Source: Pseudomonadota bacterium
Lineage (GTDB): Bacteria > Desulfobacterota > Desulfovibrionia > Desulfovibrionales > Desulfovibrionaceae
Direction: 5' to 3'
Assembly (NCBI GenBank): GCA_023426275.1
Contig: JAFABC010000202.1
Span: 1-33,540, forward strand
Length of the DNA stretch: 33,540 nt
The position numbers and the translations under genes are program-made. The first letter of the stretch is position 1. Each line of letters begins with the position of its first letter. Of the stretch, positions 22,906 through 31,237 are shown piece by piece. Under the pieces are notes generated by a model. The model was not told the origin of the DNA, did not search any database, and saw nothing but the letters and a program-made list of their open reading frames with translations.

Positions 22906-25489
22906 GGGCCGCCTCACCATAGCGCAAATCCACATCGCGCAGGCCATCGGTCAGGCGCAGCTCGCGGCACAGCACCGACAGGCTGCGCCGATCCGCGCCG
23001 AAGCCGCCGGCATCGGCGCGTCTGGAACCGTCGAAGACAAATTCCACATAGCCTCCATGGGGGCCCAGATCCGGAGCAAAGGCCACATCCTTGCCGCGCG
23101 ACACCGTCACCGGGCGACCGGCGGGTTTGCCGTCCACGAAGACCTCCACCCGCACCCTCCCCGACGGCGCGCCGGCAGGCAGGGCGAACCGGGCCCGCAG
23201 CCATTGGCGGTGGGCGGCCGGGCCATAGGCCACGAACAGCCGCGCCCCGCACCAGCCGTCGCCGTAGAGCCCGCGCACGGCCGTGCTCTGGGACACGGGC
23301 CGGGCGAGCACGTCCTCGAACACGGTGAGATACTTGCGGGCCATGTCCTCGGGACCGCCGAAAACGCCCAGCCGCTCCCGGCCCCTGGCCACGAGGTCCT
23401 CGGCCAGCCCCGGCGTGTCGAGCAGGCGGGCCAGGGCGTCGGCCATGTCGTCGGGCCGGCGGGGATCGAAATACAGCGCCGCCTCGCCGCCCACTTCGGG
23501 CAGGCTGGTCACGTTGGAACAGACAATGGGCGTGCCCACGGCCATGGCCTCGACCAGCGGCATGCCGAACCCTTCGAAAAGCGAAGGGAAAACCAGGGCC
23601 CTGGCCCCGGTCAGCAGGGCCGAAAGCGTGTCGTCGGACACGTAGCCGGCAAAGGTCACCCGGTCCTCAAGGCCCAGGCGCACCACGGCCTCGCCCAGTT
23701 CGCGGCGCAGCCCGGTGTCCGCGCCGGTCAGCACCAGCCGCAGACGCGCCTGCGGCCGGGCGGCAATGAGCATGCCGAAGGCGGTCAGGAGCATCCGGTG
23801 GTTTTTGTGGGGCCAGAAATTGGCCGGATACAGAAAATAGTCGTCCTGGCCCAGGCCGAGGTCCTGCCGGGCGGCGGCCACGGCCTCGGGGGCGACCCGG
23901 GCAAGGCGGCGCGGCAGGGAAATATGGATCGTGACCGCGCGCCCGGGCGGCACATTGCCCTGGCGCAATACGGTGTCGCGGGCAAAGTCCGAGATGCACA
24001 CCAGACGCTCGCACAGCCGCGCGGCGGCCAGGAACGTCCGCTCCCGTCCGGCCTCGTCCTCGGGCGTAAAAAACTGCGGATAATAGGCGTATTGCAGGTC
24101 GTAGATCACGGACACGGCCGGCACGTCCGGATGCTGGAAATAGGGCATGGTGAAGGGGCAAAACAGCAGGTCCACCCGCCTGCCCCGCCAGTGCGACAGC
24201 CCGCGCGCGGTCCCGAGCGCGCCGACCCGGACCCGCTCGATGTTGGGGCCATCCAGATGGGCCAGTTCGTCATAAGCGGCATCGGACACGATGCACACGA
24301 ACCGCCAGCTCGGGCGCAGCCCGCCCAGGGCGCGCAACAGCAGCAGGGTCATGAGCTTGGCCCCGCCGTTGTCGCCGCCGGGCAAGACCGGCGTCAGATC
24401 CACGGCCACCAGGATGTCCCCGGAAACGTCGCGGCCGGCAAGTTCCTTGCGGGCCGTCCCCTTGGCCAAAACGTGGGTGACGGCCTTGTTCCAGACCCAG
24501 GCCACGCGCCCCCAGCGCAAAAGCACCTTGTTGACCAGGGACGGCAGCCGGCCCTGGCTCACCCAGCCCGAGGCCGTCTCGCGGATGACGCCTTCGAGCC
24601 CGCCCCGGGCAACGGCGGCATCGCCGCACAGCCCGGCCGCCAGGGCCTCGGCGGCCTCGGCCCGGCCGGCCAGATCGAGCATGGCCAAAACCAGGCGGCC
24701 GTCGGGCGAGGCGGTCAGCGCCCCGGCCACGGCCTCGGGGGCGTGCTCGGGCAGGGGCCGGCGACCGGCCGTAAAAAGCATGTCGTACGGAAAAAGCGGG
24801 GTCTCGAACCGCAGCTGGTCCATGCCGGCAAAGGCAAAAAGCTCCCGCACGGCCTTTTCACTGAATAAATAGAGGTGTTCCGCCGGCAGTAGCATCCGCA
24901 CGAAGGGATCGGCATCGGCGACCAGCCGGGCATGGGTCATGCCGGCCGGAAACCGGGGCGTCTGGACGAACACCACGCCATCCGGGGCAAGCAGCGTTCC
25001 CACCTGCCGCAGCAGTCCCACCGGATCGGGCAGATGCTCCAGCACGTCCATGAGCACCACGGCGGCGAGGCTGCCCGGGGCGATCGCCTGTTCCTCCAGG
25101 GGGCCAGTCAGCATGGTCACGCCAAAGGTGTCGGCGGCAAGCCCGGCCACGGAGGCGTCGAGTTCGAGCCCCCGGGCGCGAAAGCCGGCCCGGGACAGCA
25201 GGGCCGTAAATCCGCCATGGGCGCAGCCGAGTTCCAGCACATCCCCGGGCGGCAGACAGGCCTTCAAGAAGCGCCGCAGCCAGTAGACGCAGCGCTCGGG
25301 CAAATCCAGGCGCGCCCGGGCCTCGATGGACGGCTGGCCCAGATCGGCTTCCTGGTGGTCGTACCAATAGTCGCGGCCGTAGCCCTCGGCGCGCTCCTCC
25401 CGCGACACCAGCGTGCCGCAGCCCGGGCACAGCATGTAGCCGTCATTATAGGGCTCAAGCCCGCCTGTCCCGCACCAACACTGCCGCAT
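22892..25489 (-). CDS. Methyltransferase-glycosyltransferase (GT4) fusion
   Basis: The 865-residue multidomain protein starts at 25489 with TTTGGAGC upstream. Residues 4-24 form a C-x-C...C-x2-C knuckle, a small zinc-ribbon seen before some methyltransferases. A class I SAM methyltransferase follows, with VLELGCAHGGF at 84-94 and LMDVLEHLPDP at 146-155. A linker (about 245-355) leads to a GT4 unit (about 358-730) with PANFWPHKNHRMLLTAF, FAGYVSDDTLSALL and E-x7-E in LFEGFGMPLVEAM. The last 125 residues are strand-rich (GRVRVEVFVDGKPAG) and may bind sugar or help assemble the complex. Methyl capping by the same protein that adds residues could end chain growth before Wzt-recognised export; this is inference. 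Confidence 0.88.
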   Translation of the reverse strand: MRQCWCGTGGLEPYNDGYMLCPGCGTLVSREERAEGYGRDYWYDHQEADLGQPSIEARARLDLPERCVYWLRRFLKACLPPGDVLELGCAHGGFTALLSRAGFRARGLELDASVAGLAADTFGVTMLTGPLEEQAIAPGSLAAVVLMDVLEHLPDPVGLLRQVGTLLAPDGVVFVQTPRFPAGMTHARLVADADPFVRMLLPAEHLYLFSEKAVRELFAFAGMDQLRFETPLFPYDMLFTAGRRPLPEHAPEAVAGALTASPDGRLVLAMLDLAGRAEAAEALAAGLCGDAAVARGGLEGVIRETASGWVSQGRLPSLVNKVLLRWGRVAWVWNKAVTHVLAKGTARKELAGRDVSGDILVAVDLTPVLPGGDNGGAKLMTLLLLRALGGLRPSWRFVCIVSDAAYDELAHLDGPNIERVRVGALGTARGLSHWRGRRVDLLFCPFTMPYFQHPDVPAVSVIYDLQYAYYPQFFTPEDEAGRERTFLAAARLCERLVCISDFARDTVLRQGNVPPGRAVTIHISLPRRLARVAPEAVAAARQDLGLGQDDYFLYPANFWPHKNHRMLLTAFGMLIAARPQARLRLVLTGADTGLRRELGEAVVRLGLEDRVTFAGYVSDDTLSALLTGARALVFPSLFEGFGMPLVEAMAVGTPIVCSNVTSLPEVGGEAALYFDPRRPDDMADALARLLDTPGLAEDLVARGRERLGVFGGPEDMARKYLTVFEDVLARPVSQSTAVRGLYGDGWCGARLFVAYGPAAHRQWLRARFALPAGAPSGRVRVEVFVDGKPAGRPVTVSRGKDVAFAPDLGPHGGYVEFVFDGSRRADAGGFGADRRSLSVLCRELRLTDGLRDVDLRYGEAAHDPA

Positions 25490-25505
25490 GTTTGCTCCAA
25501 AGCGC

Positions 25506-25536
25506 TTCCCCCGCCCCTTCGAAGGGCCCGGGGGAA
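25506..25536. repeat. Hairpin between wzt and the fusion gene
   Basis: TTCCCCCG (25506-25513) pairs with CGGGGGAA (25529-25536). Inside lies CCCTTCGAAGGG (25515-25526), a perfect 12-base palindrome. It fills most of the 50-base gap, with no T-run on either strand, and ends near the next gene's Shine-Dalgarno. It may partly uncouple or stabilise the operon mRNA ends. Confidence 0.45.
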
Positions 25537-25539
25537 CCA

Positions 25540-26970
25540 TTATTCCTCCGGCGCATCCTGGGTCGCGCCCGGGTCGCCGCAGGCCATATGCGCGTCACCG
25601 CTCCCATACGCCCGCAGGGCCGCCTGGCCCGGCAGGTTGGCCACGCCGTGGTGGGTGAGCTGCACGGGCGTGGTGTCGCGGCTGCGGAAGGTGACCATGA
25701 AATCGCCGGCCCGGGTGAGGATGGAAACGACCGTGGCGCGCCGCTCCAGCTCCTCGTGGGACAGGGACGAACGGCGGGCGAAATCCTCGCGCCCCATGGT
25801 CGAAAAGCCCAGATTGAACGTGTATTCGCCCGGGGCCAGATCCAGGACCACGTCGAAGCGCGCCCGCAGGACCGCGCCGGCCGGAACGAGGGTGGGATGG
25901 GCGCAATCGAATTGCAAGGTGTTTTTGCCGAAAACGATGATGCGTTTGTCGTTTATGAGCTCCACCCCGGCAATTGCCACTTCCATGGGGTGGCTTACGA
26001 CATAGCGGCAGAAGATGGACACGGTCTCGCCCTGCTCGAAGGCCCGGCAGGGCTGGCCCGAGGCGTCGCACACGGCCACGTCGGTGCACCGGGCCCAGTC
26101 GTTTTCGGCCACGGCGGCGTTGGCAAGATCGAGAAAGGCTTCCGGCCCGGGCCAAAAGCCGTCGTCCTCGCCCTCGCGCGGCAGGGCGAGGCCCGCCGTG
26201 TCGTCCACGACCGCGCGGGGCGCCGGCGCGCTCCCGCCGACCATGTAGCGTTTGACCGCCGCGGCGGCGTCGCCGACAAAGGCTGTCCGGCCCCGTTCGA
26301 GCAACAGCGCCCGATGGCAGAACTGAGCCACGTCGTTCATGGCGTGGGACACGAGCACCACCACCGTGCCGCGATCCAGCAGGCCTTCCAGACGCTGGTA
26401 GCACTTCTGGCGGAAAAAGACGTCGCCGACGGCCAAGGCCTCGTCGATGATGAGCACATCGGGTTGCAGGCTGGTGGTCACGGCAAAGGCCAGACGCAGG
26501 AACATGCCGCTGGAATAGGTCTTGACCGGCTGGTCGAAATAGGCCCCGATGTCGGCGAAGGCGGCAATGGACTCCATGCGCTCCTCGACGACGGCCCGGG
26601 GGATGCCGAGCACGGCGGCGTTGACGTAGACGTTTTGCCGGCCGGTAAAATCCGGCTTGAAGCCGGAGCCCAGCTCCAGCAGCGCCGTGGTGCGCTCGGG
26701 CAGGACCACCTCGCCGGCCGTGGGTTCGAGCACGCCGGCCAGAATTTGCAGCAGCGTGGATTTGCCGGCCCCGTTCTTGCCGATGATGCCGAAGGCCTCA
26801 CCGGGCATGACCTCGAAGGACACGTCGCGAAGGGCCCAGTGCTCGCGGTAGCGCGGCTTGCCGCCGGGGAACAGGAGCTGGCGCAACCGGTCCTGGGGAC
26901 GGTTGTAGAGCTCATACATCTTGGAAACGCCCCGGGCGGCGATCACGGGGCGGGTCGGCTCAGACGGCAT
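25540..26970 (-). CDS. wzt: Polysaccharide export ABC transporter ATPase with C-terminal sugar-binding domain
   Basis: The 476-residue protein overlaps the wzm stop by 11 bases. The ATPase (about 1-240) has Walker A IGKNGAGKST (63-72), the Wzt/TagH-type signature YSSGM (152-156), Walker B VLIIDEALAVGD (172-183) and switch VSHAMND. Residues about 290-430 form a strand-rich domain (VAIAGVELINDKRIIVFGKN, LDLAPGEYTFNLGFS) matching the Wzt C-terminal domain, which in O9a-type systems recognises the modified chain end before export. It powers Wzm-mediated export of a completed undecaprenyl-linked glycan. Presence of this domain fits a terminal modification by the methyltransferase fusion gene. Confidence 0.94.
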   Translation of the reverse strand: MPSEPTRPVIAARGVSKMYELYNRPQDRLRQLLFPGGKPRYREHWALRDVSFEVMPGEAFGIIGKNGAGKSTLLQILAGVLEPTAGEVVLPERTTALLELGSGFKPDFTGRQNVYVNAAVLGIPRAVVEERMESIAAFADIGAYFDQPVKTYSSGMFLRLAFAVTTSLQPDVLIIDEALAVGDVFFRQKCYQRLEGLLDRGTVVVLVSHAMNDVAQFCHRALLLERGRTAFVGDAAAAVKRYMVGGSAPAPRAVVDDTAGLALPREGEDDGFWPGPEAFLDLANAAVAENDWARCTDVAVCDASGQPCRAFEQGETVSIFCRYVVSHPMEVAIAGVELINDKRIIVFGKNTLQFDCAHPTLVPAGAVLRARFDVVLDLAPGEYTFNLGFSTMGREDFARRSSLSHEELERRATVVSILTRAGDFMVTFRSRDTTPVQLTHHGVANLPGQAALRAYGSGDAHMACGDPGATQDAPEE

Positions 26971-27826
26971 CGGCAAAAAGCCTCTTGACGCTGGTGAAAA
27001 AGGCATAGCCCGCCAGCATGATGCCGGCCGAGGCCAGGGTGACGAGGCCCAGGGCGGTCCAGTCGGGCAGCTGTCCCCAGATGATGGTGCGGCGCAGATG
27101 ATCGACGATGGGGTGCAGGGGGTTGAGCGCCAGCAACCGCCGGTAGGGTTCGGGCACGGCGGAGAGCGGATAGAGGATCGGGGTGGCGAAAAAATAAAGC
27201 TGCACCACAACCATTACGATATTTCCGAGATCCTTGAGAAAAACGCCGACGGGCGCCAGCAGCCAGCACACGCCCAGGGTGAACATGACCAGGGCCGGAT
27301 AGGCCAGCGGGGCCAGCAGGATGGTCCAGGACAGCGTCCCGGTGGTGGCCAGCACGCCCAGGGCGACCAGCGCGAGGCTGATCAGCGATTCCAGGGCGGC
27401 GGCGCACAGGATGCCGACCGGCAGGATTTCCAGGGGAAAAAGCACCTTCTTGATGAAGTTGACGTTTTCCGAGAGCAGGCGTGGCGTACGGTTCACGCAG
27501 CCGGCAAAGACCTCGAACACGGCCAGTCCGGTAAAAAGAATAAGGGCGTAGCCCGCCACCCCGCCCGGGCCGCCGCCGGCCCAGGACGGCTTGAAAACCA
27601 CGGAAAAGACGAAGGTGTAGACAGCCAGGGTGGCCAGGGGCGAAACCAGCCCCCACAGCAGGCCGAGCTGCGCGCCCTGGTAGCGCGACAGAAATTCGAT
27701 GCGGGCAAAGGTGGCCAGCACCTCGCGCAGCTTCCACAGCCGTTGGACAAAGGCCACGGGAGACAGACCGGAGCCGAGATCGGACCAAAAGCTGCCGGGA
27801 CGCGGCCGTCTGACGACCATGACCAT
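26960..27826 (-). CDS. wzm: Polysaccharide export ABC transporter permease
   Basis: The 288-residue ABC-2 type permease has about six membrane segments (near 56-78, 92-110, 134-160, 168-190, 203-220, 258-278). GVFLKDLGNIVMVVVQLYF and the proline-rich stretch after it are conserved in O-antigen/teichoic-acid exporters. I chose the ATG at 27826 over 27841 or 27820: the predicted promoter would place the transcript start only a few bases before 27841, leaving too little leader for it. The Shine-Dalgarno is weak for all. It is the first gene of the minus-strand operon and partners Wzt. Confidence 0.9.
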   Translation of the reverse strand: MVMVVRRPRPGSFWSDLGSGLSPVAFVQRLWKLREVLATFARIEFLSRYQGAQLGLLWGLVSPLATLAVYTFVFSVVFKPSWAGGGPGGVAGYALILFTGLAVFEVFAGCVNRTPRLLSENVNFIKKVLFPLEILPVGILCAAALESLISLALVALGVLATTGTLSWTILLAPLAYPALVMFTLGVCWLLAPVGVFLKDLGNIVMVVVQLYFFATPILYPLSAVPEPYRRLLALNPLHPIVDHLRRTIIWGQLPDWTALGLVTLASAGIMLAGYAFFTSVKRLFADAV

Positions 27827-27850
27827 TTTTGACGCCTGCATGGAGCCGGT

Positions 27851-27880
27851 TGCATATTCGATGGAATTGACGCATGTCAA
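27851..27880 (-). promoter_or_regulatory. Promoter of the wzm-wzt operon
   Basis: On the minus strand a perfect TTGACA (plus 27875-27880) is followed after 18 bases by TATGCA (plus 27851-27856). It lies in the 110-base divergent gap between wzm and the GT4-GT2 fusion. The -35 is part of a 5-4-5 inverted repeat TTGAC-GCAT-GTCAA (27867-27880) that could host a regulator of both directions. Confidence 0.6.
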
Positions 27881-27936
27881 CGCATTCCCCGCCCCGGCAA
27901 CGTCGCCAACGGGGCAGACACCGGAACACACCGCCC

Positions 27937-29934
27937 ATGCGCATCACCATAGACGCCAGCACGCTCTCCCATCCCCAACGCACCGGCATCGGCCGCTGCC
28001 TGGAATCCATCCTGCCGCGCCTGACGGAGCTGGCCGGGGCCGACAACAACGATATCATGTTGCTCTCGGGCCGCCCCATCGTCAACGCCACGGCCTTGAG
28101 CCTGCTCGCCCAGGGCCGGCTGCGGGCCAGAACCGTCAAGGTCCCGTCGCTTTATGCCTGGCAACAGGCCGGCATGGGCTGGCAGATCAAGGAGGCCGGC
28201 GCGCGCGTGCACTACGCCCCGGACGGCCTGCTGCCCGTGGGCTTTTCCGGACGCAGCGTGGGCGTGGTCAACGACGCCCTGTGGCGGCGGCATCCCGAAA
28301 CCCTGGCCTGGCACATCCGGCTGGTCTTCGCCCTGCGCCAGAAGCACAGCCTCGGCCGGCTCACCATCCCGCTGACGCTTTCCGCCTTCACCCGCCGGGA
28401 GCTGTTGCGGTTGTACGGCCCCATGGCCGCCCGGGTGCGGCCGACGGATCTGTGCGCCGTGGACCACGACCGGTTCCGGCCGCGCCAGCCGGCCGACGAA
28501 GTGGCGCTGGCCGGCCTGCGCGCCCGGTACGGCCTGCGGGAAGGCTACCTGCTGTGCGTGGGCAACCTCATGGCCCACAAAAATCTCGGCGTGGCCCTGC
28601 GCGCCCTGGCCCGGCTGCACCAGCGCCCGGAAGGCCCCCGGCCGCAGCTGGCCCTGATCGGACACGGCGACACGGCGGTGATCACGAACCTGCTGCCGCC
28701 CGGACCGGCCCGGGACAGCGTGGTCTGCCTGGGCTATCTGTCCGATGCCGACGTGGCCCTGGCCTACCGGGGCGCGGCGGCCTATGTCTTTCCCTCGCGC
28801 TACGAAGGCTTTGGCCTGCCGCTTCTGGAGGCCATGGCCAGCGGCGTGCCCGTCGCCTACGCCGACGCGGCCTCCCTGCCCGAGGCGGCCGGTCCGGCCG
28901 GCCTGCCCTTTCCGGCCACCGACGACGACGCCCTGGCCGACACGCTTTCGCGCCTGCTGACCGACACCGCCCTGCGGGAGCGGCAAACCGCCCTGGGCCT
29001 GGACCGGGCCGCCGATTTTTCCTGGGACGCCTGCGCCGCCAACGTCTATGCCGCGCTTCGCGAAGCCTCGGGATCACCGCCCCTGCGCCTGCCCAAGGTG
29101 ACGGTGGTGACGCCCTCGTACAACCAGGCGGAATTTCTGCCCGAAACCCTGGAAAGCGTGGCCGCCCAACGCGGCGTTTCCGTGGAACACATCGTGCTCG
29201 ACGGCGGCTCGACCGACGCCACGCCCGACATTTTGTGGCAATGGGACGACCGGCTGGCCTATTGGCGCTCGACCCCGGACGACGGACAGACGGCCGCCCT
29301 GGCCGAAGGCTTCGCCAAGGCCACGGGCGACGTCATGGGCTGGCTCAACTCCGACGACGTGCTTTTCGCCGACGACGCCCTGGCCGCCGTGGCCGAAGCC
29401 TTTGCCAAAAACCCCGAGGCGGTCATGGTCACGGGCGACACCGTGCTCACCGACGCCGCGGGCACCCCCGTCATGATCGACATGGTGCTCGCTCCGTCCC
29501 ACCGGCAGATGCGCTACGCCATGGCCGTGCCCCAGCAATCGACCTTTTTCCGGCGCGAGGCCTATCTGGCCGCCGGCGGCATGAACACGGCCTTTTCCTA
29601 TTGCATGGACTATGATCTCTTCGAGCGCATCAGCCGGCAGGGCAAAATCGTGCGCATCCCGAGAGTGCTCGCCACCTTCCGCCTGCACCCCTCGGCCAAG
29701 ACGGCCACCTGGCGGGCCGTGTTCAAGCGGGAGCTGGCCGCCTGCCAGCACCGCCACGGCCAAGGCCTTTGGCACGAGGCGCTCATCAAGCTCGTCAGCC
29801 TGGAAATACGGCTGCAATCCGTCCTGGCCCAGGGCGGCGCGCTGCTGCACCGCCGCGCCCTGCCCAGCCAGTGCAACGCCAGACTGGAGCCCATGCGGGC
29901 CTATGCCCGCCGCAAGCACGGGCTGATCGGCTGA
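27937..29934 (+). CDS. Two-domain glycosyltransferase (GT4-GT2 fusion)
   Basis: The 665-residue protein is taken from ATG 27937, where the typical GT4 start MRITIDASTLSHPQRTGIGR begins; 21 further codons are open upstream. The GT4 unit (about 1-380) shows VGNLMAHKNLGVALRALARL, LGYLSDADVALAY and E-x7-E (Glu290, Glu298) in YEGFGLPLLEAMASG. The GT2 unit begins at residue 387 (VTVVTPSYNQAEFLPETLES), with HIVLDGGSTDATPD, metal site NSDD (471-474) and YCMDYDLFERIS. One protein can thus add two linkages in sequence. It is divergent from wzm-wzt and followed five bases later by another GT4. No good Shine-Dalgarno is visible. Confidence 0.91.
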   Translation: MRITIDASTLSHPQRTGIGRCLESILPRLTELAGADNNDIMLLSGRPIVNATALSLLAQGRLRARTVKVPSLYAWQQAGMGWQIKEAGARVHYAPDGLLPVGFSGRSVGVVNDALWRRHPETLAWHIRLVFALRQKHSLGRLTIPLTLSAFTRRELLRLYGPMAARVRPTDLCAVDHDRFRPRQPADEVALAGLRARYGLREGYLLCVGNLMAHKNLGVALRALARLHQRPEGPRPQLALIGHGDTAVITNLLPPGPARDSVVCLGYLSDADVALAYRGAAAYVFPSRYEGFGLPLLEAMASGVPVAYADAASLPEAAGPAGLPFPATDDDALADTLSRLLTDTALRERQTALGLDRAADFSWDACAANVYAALREASGSPPLRLPKVTVVTPSYNQAEFLPETLESVAAQRGVSVEHIVLDGGSTDATPDILWQWDDRLAYWRSTPDDGQTAALAEGFAKATGDVMGWLNSDDVLFADDALAAVAEAFAKNPEAVMVTGDTVLTDAAGTPVMIDMVLAPSHRQMRYAMAVPQQSTFFRREAYLAAGGMNTAFSYCMDYDLFERISRQGKIVRIPRVLATFRLHPSAKTATWRAVFKRELAACQHRHGQGLWHEALIKLVSLEIRLQSVLAQGGALLHRRALPSQCNARLEPMRAYARRKHGLIG

Positions 29935-29939
29935 CCGCC

Positions 29940-31040
29940 ATGCGCATCGCCATCAACGCCCGCACCCTGGATTACCCGTCCGGCGGCCCCAAGGAATACC
30001 TGCTGGGGCTCACGCGGGCGCTGCTCGACCTGGGCGGCCACGAACTGCTGCTCTATTATCCGCACGAAAGCCATTTGCGCACCTTCCCCGAGGCCACCGA
30101 AAAGGTGCTGCCGGTGCGCAACCGGCTGCTGTTCGACTGGCTGGCCCTGCCCCGGGCCCTTGGCCGCGACCGGCCCGACGTCATCCTCTTTCCCTGTTCC
30201 AACATGCCGCCCGGCATTCCCTGTCCGGCCGTGGTGACCATGCTGGATCTCGGCTATTTCCACCCGACGCTGCGCATGTACAAGCGCGGCGACACCCTCT
30301 ACATGCGCCGGTTTATCCGCTACAGCGCCAGACGGGCCGAACGTCTGCTCGCCATCTCCGAGCACACGCGGGCCGACGTCCTGCGGCTGACCCGGGCCCG
30401 GCCTCAGCAGGTCACGGTCACCCCGCTGGCCTGCGACCCCCTCTACAAGAAATCGGCTCCGCCCGGGGCCGTGACCGCCTTCACCCGCGCCCACGGCCTG
30501 CCCCGGCCTTATATAGTTTATACCGGGAACATTTCCCCGCGCAAGAACCTGACCACCCTGCTTGCCGCCCTGCCCCGGGCCGGCGACCGCCTCGCCTGCG
30601 ATCTGGCCGTCACCGGCGGATTGGCCTGGAGCGAGGATTTCACCAATACTGTCAACCAAATGGGCTTGCAGGACCGGGTCCGCCGCCTGGGCCACGTGGC
30701 CCGGAGCGAAATGCCGCTGCTCTATCAGGGCGCCACGGCGCTGGCCTTCCCCTCGCTGTTCGAAGGATTCGGTCTGCCCGTCCTGGAAGCGCAGGCCAGC
30801 GGCACGCCGGTAGTGTGCGCGGCAGCCACTTCCCTGCCCGAAGTGGCCGGTGACGGGGCCGTGCTCGTCCCCCCCACGGACGCGGACGCCTGGGCCGAGG
30901 CCCTGGTCCGCGTGGCCGGCGATGCGACGTTGCGGCAACAACTTATCGAGCGCGGCCGGGCCAACGAGGCCCGATTCACCTGGCGCCGAACGGCCCGGCT
31001 GACCCTCGACGCCCTGGAAGCCGCCGCCACCCGTCCCTGA
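29940..31040 (+). CDS. Family 4 glycosyltransferase
   Basis: The 366-residue enzyme has the N-terminal loop MRIAINARTLDYPSGGPKEY. Donor-domain motifs are YTGNISPRKNLTTLLAAL, LGHVARSEMPLLYQ and the E-x7-E in LFEGFGLPVLEAQASG (about 275-283). The sequence is close in style to WbaZ/mannosyltransferase-type GT4 proteins that use GDP-mannose, but the donor cannot be fixed. It starts five bases after the GT4-GT2 fusion stop, with no Shine-Dalgarno of its own, so translation is probably coupled. The final part (RFTWRRTARLTLDALEAA) is the usual C-terminal helix. Confidence 0.91.
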   Translation: MRIAINARTLDYPSGGPKEYLLGLTRALLDLGGHELLLYYPHESHLRTFPEATEKVLPVRNRLLFDWLALPRALGRDRPDVILFPCSNMPPGIPCPAVVTMLDLGYFHPTLRMYKRGDTLYMRRFIRYSARRAERLLAISEHTRADVLRLTRARPQQVTVTPLACDPLYKKSAPPGAVTAFTRAHGLPRPYIVYTGNISPRKNLTTLLAALPRAGDRLACDLAVTGGLAWSEDFTNTVNQMGLQDRVRRLGHVARSEMPLLYQGATALAFPSLFEGFGLPVLEAQASGTPVVCAAATSLPEVAGDGAVLVPPTDADAWAEALVRVAGDATLRQQLIERGRANEARFTWRRTARLTLDALEAAATRP

Positions 31041-31130
31041 CATCCCCACCTTCCGACTTCCGTCCGATCGCGGTATTCCTTGTCCGAAAGTCCTGGCCCT
31101 GGCCGACTTCGAAAAATGTGTCATTGCATC

Positions 31131-31159
31131 TTGCAAGTACTTTTGGTTTACGGTATGAA
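31131..31159 (+). promoter_or_regulatory. Promoter of the flavoprotein gene
   Basis: TTGCAA (31131-31136) and TATGAA (31154-31159, 4/6) lie exactly 17 bases apart in an AT-rich stretch unlike the surrounding DNA. The leader to ATG 31238 would be about 70 bases. Confidence 0.6.
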
Positions 31160-31167
31160 CTGTACCG
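31151..31167 (+). promoter_or_regulatory. Inverted repeat over the -10 element (possible operator)
   Basis: CGGTA (31151-31155) and TACCG (31163-31167) form a 5-7-5 inverted repeat that covers the -10 of the flavoprotein promoter. The place suits a repressor sensing redox or sulfur species; the regulator is not encoded nearby. Confidence 0.4.
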
Positions 31168-31237
31168 AAATTCAGGCCATGTTTTCCAAGGTCGTTGTAG
31201 AGGCCTTAAAATAAAAAGAAAAAAGGAGCATTTCAGC

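Noticed and set aside
20831..31040. The polysaccharide locus as a recently acquired island.
   Set aside because: No integrase, IS element, tRNA border or clear drop in GC content was seen; codon style is like the rest of the window.
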